NCBI RefSeq assembly: GCF_030704535.1
Contig: NC_081810.1
Span: forward strand, 372,501-436,500
From: Vitis vinifera
Lineage: Eukaryota > Streptophyta > Magnoliopsida > Vitales > Vitaceae
Reading direction: 5' to 3'
DNA length: 64,000 bases
Numbering within the stretch: position 1 is the stretch's first letter; every line of letters starts with the position of its first letter. The position numbers and the translations under genes were made by a program. The notes under the pieces are model-generated. The model made no database searches and was not told the DNA's origin. It saw only the letters and a list, made by a program, of their open reading frames with translations. This document shows, in pieces, positions 1 to 11,928 of this stretch.

Positions 1-283
1 AGATTCTTTACCAAGCATGGCTTCTTTATTAAGCATTGATGCTGGTTGCTTCTCTTGGACATTTTTTAATCTTCGTACGCATCCAGTCAAGTGTGTGAGG
101 ACGATCTTGCCCATTTCAGTGAGAATGGCTTAAGCCTGCTAATGCTGTTTTAATTGTTATAATCTTGGAACCTTAGATGGCTTGATCAACATCTTAACCT
201 TGTTCCTATTGGAGGAATTTTTTTTCTTTCCCTATTTGTTGCCAGTTTTTTTTATGTATTTTAAATTTATGATGTTCCTGCAG

Positions 284-3200
284 CGTTTTGCTGCCGTAAT
301 CATGAGGATAAGGGACCCAAAAACCACGGCTTTGATATTTGCTTCTGGAAAGATGGTAAGTTATGCCATAGCAGCTACTGCCTTTCTTATTGAAAACTGT
401 AGCTACCACACTATCTGCTGCTTTAGATTTGCTATGAATCGTAATTTGACGTCTTTCAAAATTGTGGTTGTTTAGCTCTCTCTCTGTCTAACTAACTATC
501 CATTCTTGTCAAGAAACAGTGTTATTCTGTGTTTGCAAGCTACCTGTTCTTTGTTGACATTATTTGATGAGTTTGTAGTGAGCTGGAGAAATATGGTTGC
601 TTATATGGTTCTGCTTCCTCCTTGCTAGATGATAATTTCCTAGAGATGGCTGGATATTTATCTTTTTGGCAGGATGATGGAAAACAGCCTTTTGATTGAG
701 TTAATTATGTAGTAATTGGAGAAGGAGTTCATGTTATGGTTGTGTCAACTTAAATAAACCATTTAGCATCACAACAGTGAATTATTGCACTTTGATTTGG
801 ATTATTAAAGTAGCATGTGGGAAGTGGGTCCCCGATAGTTTTATGGTCTTGTCGATCAGGGGACTGCATTTGTCAAATCATATAGCTTTTAGATGACTGA
901 TTTCTCAAATATATATGTATGTATGTATGTATATACTTTCGTAATTTTGGATTATATGTAGTGCCTTCTTGAGTATTGATGTCTCTAGTAATTTTTTTAT
1001 CAGAGATATCTGTAGTCATATATTGTGTTTAATTAACCCTTTAATTATCAACTAAGAAACTTTTTTAGATATTAAGTTCTCTCTTTTAGTCTAATGATAC
1101 AATGATGTGGATGAAAGGGAGACACATTGTATACATCGTTCCTAGCATTCGTATTCAAAATAAATAAATAAATTTATGGTATGTCTTCTTGAAGGTGCAG
1201 ACAAAACTTTAGATGCTCTTTTGGAGCAGAGAAAGTGGGATTATCATGCATGTCCCTGCCTCGATCTCCAAAAGTGTAACTCTGAATAAACATGAACCAG
1301 CTTGGTTGTCATAAGCTTTAGCATATGGAATATAAAAATGTGTAGATTACTGAATATTGTGAGTGATGCATTGGATCAAACATGTTGTAACTCCTCCCTG
1401 ATCAGAAAAAAAAAGAGAAAATTTTGTATCTCTGCCTGGTCCTTTGGAGTTAGGATTAGGGAAGAGTTAATTGGGTAGAGATTTGATAACTTTATAAGTT
1501 ACATTGTCCCAACTAAGTATTTTGTATACATTAAATGCTATTATAAGTGCCAAGTAAATCTAGTTAATTGGACTTAGATTGGGAAATCAAAACAACAACT
1601 GATTTCATGAATCGATTTGTGTCATCTTTTTTGAATAAAAAAGATTGTAATGAGGTACTGATTTTGATCAATCTCTTACCCTTTTTTGTCTGTTTGCTGT
1701 CCATTGAGGGATGTTGAAACTATTGAGGGGTTTGATGGCTGTTTGGATGTACAATCTTGGGGTTGGAATGAAGATTATGTGGAAAATAGTTCAATTTTGA
1801 GCTTTTTATGTTGATAATGCATTTTTTTAAAATTTTAATTAATTGAATATCAAATTTATTGCTTATTTTACTTTTCAGAAAACGGTATCCAGTTGATTGA
1901 CAAAGATCAATTGAGTCCTACGAATGTCTTTAGCCAAACACAATACATTGGAATACCATTAGTTTGTGATTCATGGTTCTTATTATATAAATGAATTGCA
2001 TGTGTTTTCACTCTATAGTAGCTGAGGGGATATCCTCCATGGAACCAAGTTGGCTCACCTAGAGAATTGCTTATTCTTGGAGACAATTAATTTATTATTC
2101 ATAGTGGTAGGAAGATTGACTGTACCATACTGCACTGTACTAGCATCGAGACATACCTTGTGATGCAAAAGTATTGATTTGAGCTATGTAACAAGTAATT
2201 TTCATTTCCATGAAAATTATTTGCATAATAATTGGCCTCCCTTCAGTATATCATTTAGTCTTTTTGGAAATTGGATGCATTATTCCTGCTGGATTTCCGT
2301 TTAGGTTGGTTTCATCATGGTGTAAATGGACCAAGTATCTGGAAGTAGACATGTGGAGGATGGGATTGTCATAAAATCCAGCCTTCTTTGGGAATACACT
2401 GGGCCCTTTGAATAGAATTTTGCAAAATAATTACCACTTTTTATGCCAGTTATTTATCCCTATTGTGGTGTAGTGTTCAACCCAGGATGTGGGAAATCTT
2501 GCTTGAGTTTTTCTTCATTGTTGTTCATCTAATACTCTGTATTTCACTCACTGTGGGGCTATTCTTCTGCCTTTTTATTCCTAGTTCTGATGCTGTTAAA
2601 ATATCTACTTATACATCTTATATTCTTATGTTCCTGACATAAATAATGGATAGTTTTGTTAGACCCTGACTTGTCATAATGGTGCTTTAGGTTTGTACTG
2701 GAGCCAAGAGTGAACATCAGTCCAAGTTGGCAGCTCGAAAGGTATTTGATGCATTCAGTGTGTTTAGTTATCTTAAAAGTTGTAGGTGTAATTTTATCTA
2801 TCAAATTTAAAACAAGTTGTAAGTGTAATTTACTGGAATAGCAAGGCAATGATGTAAATAAGTTCCATCATCTTATCACAACAATGTATTTCTAATCTTA
2901 CATGTTTTTTTTTTGTTTTTTTCCAGTATGCTCGAATTATTCAGAAGCTCGGTTTTCCAGCTAAATTTAAGGTATTTATTCCATTACATCTCTCTCTCTC
3001 TGTGATGTAGCCAATTTCTGTTATGCTATTCTTCTCCTTGTTTTTTTGCCACTGTTCTTATTTTATATTGACTGCTGTTTTTTATTGTGGGATGTAGGAT
3101 TTTAAGATTCAGAACATAGTTGGCTCCTGTGATGTTAAATTCCCCATAAGGCTTGAAGGCCTTGCATATTCTCATGGTGCCTTTTCCAGCGTAAGTGATG

Positions 3201-4412
3201 ACATTGTTTTCGGAGTTCAATTATTTATTTATTTTTCTGTAAAAATGTGAACCATACTTGGGAAGTCATGTTTAAACTAAGGTTGGAACACTTGCCTGCT
3301 CCATACCCAGCAAAAGGGTAAATTGATTTCATGATTCTAGTATTTGATTTCAGTTTGATCAACTTTGTGTATAGTGGTAAATGTTAAGAATGTTTTGATA
3401 AAAAAATGTTAAAATGTGATTGTTGAACTGATCAAATATGACTGATCCTGTGAGACATTTTAAGAAGTGTGAATGAAATGGCTGTACTATTTTTTCCTTT
3501 AGCTGACCTGGCATGAACACCTGATGATCTCTAGCTGAGATGGCATGAAAATTTAAATTGAATCATTTTAAAAAAAATCATGTAAATGTTGTCTGTGTTC
3601 TCTACTGTGCCTTATTGTATTGAATATAGTTTGGATTTTGTTGGGCAGTATGAACCAGAATTGTTCCCTGGCTTGATCTATCGAATGAAACAACCAAAGA
3701 TTGTGCTGCTTATCTTTGTGTCAGGGAAAATTGTTCTCACTGGAGCTAAGGTGATGTCATATGTTTGTTTGTTGCTTGAATTCTTGGGGTCTTCCCTATT
3801 GGATTTTATATTTGTCCTGGATGGTCACTTAATTGGAATTATTTTATGTCCCAACTTCAGGTGAGAGATGAGACATATACAGCGTTTGAGAACATATACC
3901 CTGTCCTTACTGAGTTCCGGAAGAACCAACAATGGTATGTTTACTTGTTTTTTGATTATGCTACTTGAATGTTTTTCCATGATGCTCTGTTTGATTAATC
4001 CGTAGGAATATTTGAGGGCAAGAAATGGAAATTCTGAATCTTATTGAGGGTGTTTGGGTTGGTATGGTAGTTATAGAAGTTGGGTTTTTTGTTCTTTTCT
4101 CTTTGAATTTTCAACAACCAAATGGAGATTTAGGTTGCTTTATGTTGTGACAGTGACCCACCAAAGTTGACTTGTTTATGAGATATATCACATAACCCTA
4201 GAGACTTGATATTTGGTGGAATGGATCTGGGCCCATCACCTTCCAGACCCAGATCACAATATCAAGGACTAAAAGCACATATAGAAAAAGCAAGGATATG
4301 AAAGTAAATTCACTGTTTTGATATGCGGTCCAATACTACGTATGTTTTTTTTATTTTTTAACGTTCTTCAGTGAAAAGGTCAACTCATCTTGGTTTTTGT
4401 TTTTATGGCAGA
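284..4412 (+). CDS. TBP: TATA-binding protein (TBP), 3' part, truncated by window start
   Basis: General transcription factor that binds the TATA box as the core of TFIID and also serves Pol I and Pol III. Six coding exons are visible: 284-355, 2691-2741, 2927-2971, 3098-3190, 3649-3750 and 3861-3934, plus the single stop-codon base at 4412. All junctions are GT-AG and in phase, giving 145 residues of a protein that is about 200 residues in plants; the N-terminal part lies before base 1. Both imperfect repeats of the saddle can be read: the first holds [19 protein letters not shown] and [12 protein letters not shown], the second [18 protein letters not shown] and [10 protein letters not shown]. 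The last codons read EFRKNQQ and then TG, and the final A of the TGA stop comes from the next exon, so the last intron splits the stop codon. Family assignment is near certain. The paralogue number cannot be given. Confidence 0.96.
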
Positions 4413-4635
4413 ATCTACATCGTGGAAATAGCAACCAGATAATGGCAAGTTTTGAGGCACCGTTGTGCTGTGCTCTAAAGCTGTATTGAACTGTAAATAG
4501 ATGAAAGAAGATGAGGCATCGGTTCTTTGTTGGTTTATGGTTAACTAAGATGAAGGACATGGTTTTTCCTGTCTGAGGAATTGCTGTTTGCATGTAGTGA
4601 CAAAACCACATTATAAATTAACAAGAAAAATAAAA
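4413..4635 (+). other. TBP 3' UTR with poly(A) signal
   Basis: Sequence after the split stop codon has no further coding continuity. A canonical AATAAA at 4629-4634 is a plausible polyadenylation signal. The UTR end is inferred. Confidence 0.55.
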
Positions 4636-5210
4636 GATAGTAGTGGACTTTGTTATTGAAACATGAACGCATTTATGGTGTGGGACGTTGAGTAGAGCCT
4701 TTAGCCATGCTGATTGAAATGATTCATTTTCTTTTCCTTTTTTCATTTGAAGGAAGTATGATAATTTGTACAAAAATTGCTGTAGTACAGGAAATGTGGT
4801 TCTGGAGTCTAGTCAAATGAATGTTTCTTGTTGGGCAACAGATATTTTATTGTGTTATTTTTTATGTGATTTTGGGCTCCATAACTACTTCCCCCAAATC
4901 ATCCTGACCTTTTAGCCACTGCTGGTTGCATTTAGGAGTGGATGTTCAGACAGACACAGATCCTTTCTGTTTAGTTATGAAGTTCAAGGACTTAGTCACC
5001 TTTGTGAGGGCATGCCATCAGTGGTTTAGATGCAGAACTCAATTGGCATTGCATTAGAAACTGTAGTTTGCCATTCAGATTGGTAGAGAGAATGAGCAAA
5101 CATGGATCTCAAAAAATAAATTTATTCTTAAGCAGCCAACAACCAGTCGTGGGTTTAGATGATGAGAGAGACAGAGAGGGAGAGAGAGAGAGAATGAGCT
5201 GCATCATGTT
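4636..5210. other. intergenic, convergent gene ends
   Basis: Spacer between the 3' ends of the convergent TBP (+) and BCKDHB (-) genes. It should hold both 3' UTR tails. A GA-rich microsatellite sits at about 5163-5195, and a TTTATT at 5119-5124 would be AATAAA for the minus-strand gene. No other coding signal seen. Confidence 0.5.
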
Positions 5211-8200
5211 CTAGTAATTCACAGTTGACTTGATGGCATCCAAGATCTGCACCAAAGAGTTAAACAGCACACCATGACCATATAAGTGGTAATGACCCCT
5301 ATAATCAAAGGGAAAATGCTTAGTGATTAGGCTTACACAGCAACTGACCTTGTTCTTGGTAGGCATATAGAATGGTTCAAAAACAAGAGGAAATGGCGTG
5401 TCTAGCCCACAAACCCTAGCCACAGGAGCTTCCAACTGCAAAGCACAACTACTTTTATTTGTTTTTGATACAGAATAAATGACTAGCAGCTCTCTTGATT
5501 TCAAAGCACATCACATTGTGCCAGTGTGATTGCTTCCATCAAATTAGACACATGGGGCCTTTTAAGTTAGCAACATTCTATGTAATGAGTTCCCAATTCT
5601 GTGGTTCAAACATAGATTAAGCCTATCTGAAGACGGTTAAATTAAGATCGCTAGCTTAGAATAAGGTGCACAACTTGCCTATCCTGTGACATGCATGATT
5701 CCACTGACCTATATCCAAAGTAGACCACATGACATGAGCAACCGTTTGTTGTCCAAGAGCTGTGGAATGTTAACAACAATACAAGTTTCATAGCCAATCT
5801 AAACCTAGAGTAATTGCTCTCCTTTATGGTCAAGCAAAAGCTATGTGTGTTTAATTAGATGGTATGTATGCTCAAATTTGTCTTTCCAACTAACCCTAAG
5901 ACATTCAATGCTTTTACATTGAATCTTATGAAAAAGGAGAACATCTTAATGCCTTTTGGTTTCAATACCAATATAATGAAAAAGTAGAGTTGCTTACCAA
6001 TATGGGCACACACACATCATATTCATCACATACAAATCAACGAGAAGAATGGGAAGTGGAATGTGTTACAAGTTTGGGTTTACCCTCAAGAAGCAGCGTT
6101 CAACCATAGAAGCTGATATTTCAGCACCAAATCCACCAGTTACTGGAGCTTCATGACTAACCTACAAAAAGGAGGAAAATCACCCCCGATCACCTATAAT
6201 TTTACCTACTCACAATCAAGAACCATATTTGTATGGGAGATTATACTTACAAGCAGCCTTCCAGTCTTTCTGACAGAGGCCTCTACTGTTTCCTTGTCCC
6301 AAGGTAACAGAGTTCTTAGGTCTATCAGTTCACAAGAGATTCCCTCCTGCAAAAATATGAAGTATGCCCATATGCTATAGTTCGAACTGTACCAAACTTC
6401 ATGATATTTTTACCATTCAGGATCCAACAGAGACAAGTAATAGATAGGATTAAAGACGTAATCAGAATAACAGCATTCCTAGATTTGGAAGAAGGTCAAG
6501 AATGAATCAAATGGTGGAAAGCACAGCTCTTCATGAAAAAGAAGTTCAGTAGCCATTCTATTCTATATATTCACAATAGTTTGGGATCAATTCCAATATT
6601 TGTAACATTTGTGATAAACAATTCCCAATTACTCATTATCCACATTTAAATCAGACTATGAATGTTTGATGGTGAAGTCCAGCATAGTTAGGAACACATC
6701 ATAAACATGAGGAATTTTGCTTTAATAGGAATCACTAACCTTTTCAGCATCAATACATGCCTGTTCCATGACAGCAAGCTGTGCTCCCCAGCCAACAAGT
6801 GTTATGTCAGTGCCTTGTCGAATCACCTGAGAATTAGGCTTGCAATTTTCATCATATTTGAAGTTAATTAATAACATAGTTCTACAAGCCAATCAGTGAG
6901 GTATTGTGTTGATCCTCCACTAATTTGAGGTTAAAGCCTCAAACTGTAGAGATAAGTATCACAATCAATCAATTTATTTAAACATAAAAATAAAATTATA
7001 AAATGTAAGGGGAAAAAACACAAGAAAGGAGAAGAAGAGGAAAGTGAAATGCTAAGTACCAAAATCACCAAGTTTACTAGAAACTTAAAATTTAAAGAAA
7101 ATTTAAAAAGGATGAAAAAGAAGAAGAGAAAAAATTATTTAAAAACAAATGCATTAAAATTTATTAAAATTTTTAAACAAAAGTTTAAGAATCAAATAGT
7201 TTTTATTTTTTATTTTTTACTTCTTCAATCATTCGTCAACCAATCTAAGTTTGGGAAAGAAAATCATTGACGTGAAGTTCTGCAGAGTCCCATCTGCAAG
7301 GGAAAAAAGAAAGAGAAAAAGGGAGGAAAAATCCAAGTTAGACTTCAATTTATCAAAGGATTATAATCCAAGCCTTTGGCTCACTTCACTTAACCTCAAG
7401 GTATTTTGGGTGTTCTCCTCAAGTGTAGCCTTGAGTTGAGCCTCAAGGTGTAATCAATAGAAGCATTATAATTAATAATACTATATGAAATAGTATACCT
7501 CTGCCTCTGATAGAGGCAACATGTAATCATGCTCAGGAACCTCTTCTACAGCCAAGCGGTAAAGCCACTGAAATTCCAAGACATTTAGACAAATATGAAA
7601 TTTTCAAGTTTAAAAGAATCTAATAATTTGGTGCTGATAAATCATAATACCAATGGAAAATAATGGGATACCTTTGGCTCAAAAAATACAATTGGGTTAG
7701 GATCTCGTATGCATGACAATAACAATCCTTTTGCTTGCTTTGGGCTCCGAGGGATGACTACCTATAAATTATTCACTTTTGAGAGAAGTGGAAAGTAAAA
7801 GCAGAAGGCACATCCAATATTTGATAAATAGAAGAAATCAATTCCTTGCATAATGCCATATTTGGTTCGTGGGAAGTATTAAGAAAAGAGAAAAAAAAAA
7901 TGCTTAGGAAAATGATTTCTTATGTTTGGTTTTACTATGGAAAATACATAAGAAAATCAAATACAATTAAAATTAATTAGAAAGTTACATATTTTCAAAT
8001 ACAATTAAAATTAGTTGGAAACTTACATATTTTACTGTAAACCAGTAATGGCTAAAAACTAGGATATGATAAAATTTGCAAGCTACTGTTCGCTCAATTT
8101 CCCATTTGAACCAAGTCTCACCAAAAATCCATAACCACGTAACTGTTTTGCATATTATTCATAAAAGATCTTTTGCTGTGCACTCTTGCAATGAAAATGT

Positions 8201-11200
8201 TTCCTTGGATCTCTCCACACTCTCATTCTAATTAACTCTCACTGTTCCTTCAAGAGAAAAGGATGAGGGAAAAAAAGGATACCTTGATACCGGGAACATG
8301 ACAGAAGAAAGATTCAGGGGATTGTGAGTGATAATGACCACCATGGCCCACAGCTCCATAAGGGGCTCTAATTGTTAATCCTGGAAATCACATATGTTAG
8401 TGTGCATGATATTTATTGTAGCCCCAAATCTTATAAACTTAAGCTTTTTGGAAAATTATTGTTCAACATGGTATTAGAGCCTTGTTTGGTGGGGGGTTAT
8501 ATGTTTGAACCTCACCACACCACATGCTTATTGACCCAATTGAATCCAATTTATCAAGCCTACATATAAGCCCAAAAATAGAGGCTACAAGTGAGGGAGG
8601 GCGTTGAGTGCATGATATATAGTGGACCCAAATCTTACAAGCGTAAGCTTTTAGGAAAATTTGTTGTTCAACAACATAAAACCTCATCATGGGAAAAATT
8701 ATACATCATTTTTAACTATAAAAAGGTATGGAAATTACCTCCACAGTTGAATTGATTCCCACTACGGTATCTGAACTTGGCAGCTTCATTGACAATCTAC
8801 AAAGTTAAAATTTTGTCAACTAAATGCCAGTTGTGAGGGTATGAGAGAACCTAGCAGTAGGGGGGGTGCATACCTGATCAAAAGCAGGATATATATAATC
8901 AGCAAATTGAATTTCTGCTATGGCTCGATTGCCCTGTCATGGATGATAGCAAAAGTTATAGCTAATGAGAAATAATCAACAAAGAACAAGGTCCTAGGTT
9001 TGTTTTAAAAGCTAGTGTAACAAGTGCACTATATTTTGAACCTCACCATTGCTGCCAAACCGATTCCAAATCCAACAATGCCCTGAGAATGGGGAGACAT
9101 TAGTACCAAATGCACCTAGCTCGAGTGTTTTTTTTTTTTCTTGTTTTTGGGAGAAAAACAAAAAGGAGCAGAAAATCGATTATAAAAGACCGATAACAAA
9201 ATTATTAGCATGCTAGATAATAACGTATAGTAAAGCTGTATGTGAGAAAGAAACTTTACATGAGATTTGACTTTTCATTCTCAACCATTTAAAACTGTGT
9301 CCATTCCTTACAAAGGGTAACATAGCATGTGAAATAAAATACCTGTTCACAAAGAGGGGTGTTGAAAACCCTGCCTTTACCAAATCGGTCAGCTAATCCA
9401 GTGGTGCAACGAAAGACCCCACCAAAGCTTACATCTTCTCCAAATACATAAGCACTGTTAGGAAATGTAACTCATATGAGATGAAATAGGCATTAATTAT
9501 AAGTACAAGCATTATAAGAAAAGGTAATGAGGGTGTCCAAGGATGATTTTCAATTCACAATGATCTGATATAAACAATACAAAACTTCATTTTATCAAGC
9601 AGAAATTGCCTCTTTAAAGCCTTAGGATTTTCATTATTTGGGTCCCAAGAAAAAAAAGCCACCACTCAACTAAGAGTAATTGAATAATTTGGTTCAGCTG
9701 CGTTCGATTCCACATTATCAGGAAATGAAGAAACAAATAAAACCCTGGGTCTAAATCCATTTTTTTTCTTTTGTTCCATTTTCTCAATAATCAAACAGAA
9801 GGAAAGTGCAAAAAGGGAGATATGCATGAAATCTCAGGGTACATGCAGAGGAAAAGATATATTCTATAGATATTTGATTAAAAGGTCTTAATTCATTAAT
9901 TCCTCTTTCCTTCTACCCTGCTTACAACCTTAAGCTTCCAGTGAAATGTCTTATGGCACCATCATCAACCGACTCCATGTTATGTACCTTTTCTCTTACA
10001 AGAAAAGAGTTGCTTACACAGTCAGATGAATTTCAATGAGTTAACTAGCTGAGTTTCGGTCATCACCATAGCATAAAACCAATGAAGATGTGGCTGAAGC
10101 AGCAAGAACGCACACTGTGCACACCATGATAAGGATAGTGATATTTGCTAATACTGCCACAAGAAAGATGTCCTATAATCTCAGTAGCAGAATGTGCCCC
10201 TGATAATTATATCAGTGTCTCTTTCATTGGCAACATTACTTCAGTCATAGTCTCCCTCCAAAACTCCATGCCTAGGAGAAATCTAGATCCTAAAGCTTGA
10301 CCTCAACGGATGTTGAACAGTTCACAACAGTAATACCAATAACGTCCAAACTGCTATTTAAAATTTGATCACTCTAAAATGGGAATTCAACCGTAAAGTT
10401 AATGAAACTTACCAAAAGTTTGACACAATGAGAAGTCTGACCAGGGTAGTGGAAGCACGGTTTATGAAAGGGAAAATGCTTTTAACAAAAGTCAATAACT
10501 CTGCCTAGAAGATATTAGCTTACTAATCTAAAAATTCAAAGCAATCATTCATATGAAATGACAAGGTACTAAACACTACGAAAGAGAAACCCACCACCTA
10601 CAGTATATCTACCAAGTTTATTAAAAAATTTTGTGGGCAGAACACTATGATAATCAGAAATGCCATGATACCTATGTAACGACCCGCTCCCAACCGTGTA
10701 GATATTGTCCGCTTTGGCGTCTACAGGGTTAAGAAGAGCCTCTACATATAAAGTGTCAGGAACATTCTCCCCTATCCGATGTGGGACATCACAAACACCC
10801 CTCCATGCAGACACAATGTCCTTGTTGTATCCCATGGGATTGCGGGGCTAAACAGACAAACACCCCTTACGGGGCCAAACAAACCCTCACACCAGGGTCG
10901 GGGATCGGCTCTGATACCATTTGTAATGACTCGCACCCAACCATGTAGATATTGTCCGCTTTGGGCCCAAGGGGGCCCTTACGATTTTAAAACGCGTCTA
11001 CTTGGTTAAGAAGAGTCTCTACATATATAGAGTCAGAAACTTTATCCCTTATTCGATGTGGGATATCACAAACACCCTATCATGCAGACACAACGTCCTC
11101 GTTGTGTCCTATGGGATTGCGGGGCCAAATAGACAAACACCCTTTACAGAGCCAAACAAACCCCCACACCGAGGTCGGGGATTGACTCTGATACCATTTG

Positions 11201-11928
11201 TAATGACCCGCACCCAACCGTGTAGATATTGTCCGCTTTGGACCCAAAGAGGCCCTCACGGCTTTAAAACGCATCTACAGAGTTAAGAGGAACCTCTACA
11301 TATAAAGTGTCAGGAACATTCTCCCTATCCGATGTGGAACATTACAACCAATCTGTCCATAATAGTATTTTTTGGTCCTTCGAGAATCTTATGATGACAA
11401 GAAATACATCTGGGAATAAAATTAATCAGAAGAAATCAAACTCCCACATCACCATCCTAAATATAAACAACGTTCCTCCCAAATTACGCACTAAAAACTG
11501 AATCAAATAATAACCCAGTTCACTTTTCCTTGGATGTTTTAGAATTACTCCAAATAAACCAGAGATACGACCAGACCCATATGCGAGAAGCATTGGAATT
11601 ATAAAGAAGGCGATCAGAGGCAGCGAATTAGCCTTAAAAATCAATTTCTGAAAGAAGAAAAAAAAAACAGATTATCAAAGTTCAAAGATTTATGCAGCGA
11701 AACAAGTATAAGTAGACAGAAACAGAAACGGAAAAGGAAAGGAGAAGTGGGAAAAGACCGAGGATCGGATTCTAAAGCGATTTGAAGGGCGTGATTGATT
11801 GCAGAGAAGAGGTTCATGGACTTGAGGCCATTTGCATCAACTGGGGAAGGTGAAGTTGAGAAAGCCCTCTTGGAAATAGAAAAGGCCAAACTCCCAAAAC
11901 TCCTCCTCATCGTACCAGTTGCTGCCAT
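5211..11928 (-). CDS. BCKDHB: 2-oxoisovalerate dehydrogenase E1 subunit beta, mitochondrial (BCKDH E1-beta)
   Basis: Beta subunit of the thiamine-diphosphate E1 of the branched-chain keto-acid dehydrogenase complex, which decarboxylates the keto acids of Leu, Ile and Val in mitochondria; Arabidopsis DIN4 is the counterpart. Thirteen exons (minus order): 11759-11928, 9343-9454, 9047-9082, 8874-8933, 8739-8796, 8283-8380, 7672-7761, 7499-7567, 6740-6826, 6251-6346, 6084-6161, 5349-5435, 5211-5246. They sum to 1077 bp, 358 residues, the usual family length. The first about 30 residues are rich in Arg and Ser ([18 protein letters not shown]), as in a mitochondrial presequence. Family motifs follow: [47 protein letters not shown], and the C-terminal domain [15 protein letters not shown] and [14 protein letters not shown]. 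Start chosen as the ATG at 11928, the one heading the presequence. Introns 1 and 5 carry miniature LTR elements. No broken exon seen. Confidence 0.96.
7845..8045. repeat. possible MITE fragment in BCKDHB intron 6
   Basis: AT-rich segment starting with a CATATTTGGTTCGTGGGAA-like end and holding an internal near-duplication of ACAATTAAAATTA (about 7960 and 8001). No convincing second terminus was found. Confidence 0.3.
8395..8673 (+). mobile_element. SMART/TRIM-type miniature LTR retroelement in BCKDHB intron 5
   Basis: A complete 279-bp non-coding element. Two direct terminal repeats of 74 and 71 bp (8395-8468 and 8603-8673) both end in TTCAACA. Directly after the left repeat comes TGGTATTAGAGCCTTG (8469-8484), an initiator-Met tRNA primer-binding site with one change from TGGTATCAGAGCC. 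A purine-rich GTGAGGGAGGG (8591-8601) precedes the right repeat. A perfect 5-bp target-site duplication ACATA flanks it at 8390-8394 and 8674-8678. It is transposed passively, since there is no room for gag or pol. It ends 14 bp from the acceptor of exon 6. Confidence 0.9.
10675..11346 (-). mobile_element. tandem TRIM retroelement (LTR-internal-LTR-internal-LTR) in BCKDHB intron 1
   Basis: On the minus strand this reads as three LTRs separated by two short internal domains. LTR copies lie at 11199-11346, 10922-11070 and 10675-10793, starting TGTRATRTYCCACATCGG and ending in a conserved GTTACA or ATTACA. After the first and second LTRs, two to three bases in, comes TGGTATCAGAGYC (11184-11196 and 10907-10919), the initiator-Met tRNA primer-binding site. 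The internal parts are about 128 bp, GC-rich and non-coding. Flanks ACCTA (10670-10674) and ACCAA (11347-11351) look like a 5-bp target-site duplication with one change. The 10675 LTR lacks about 30 bp present in the other two. TRIM family assignment is by structure. Confidence 0.85.

Noticed and set aside
1..283. Possible upstream TBP exon at the window start
   Set aside because: No stretch encodes the expected TBP residues preceding RFAAVIM; this is intron, so the earlier exons lie outside the window.
10779..11286. Two similar open frames (76 and 94 residues)
   Set aside because: They are translations of the internal domains and LTRs of the tandem TRIM; the resemblance reflects the repeat, not a gene pair.
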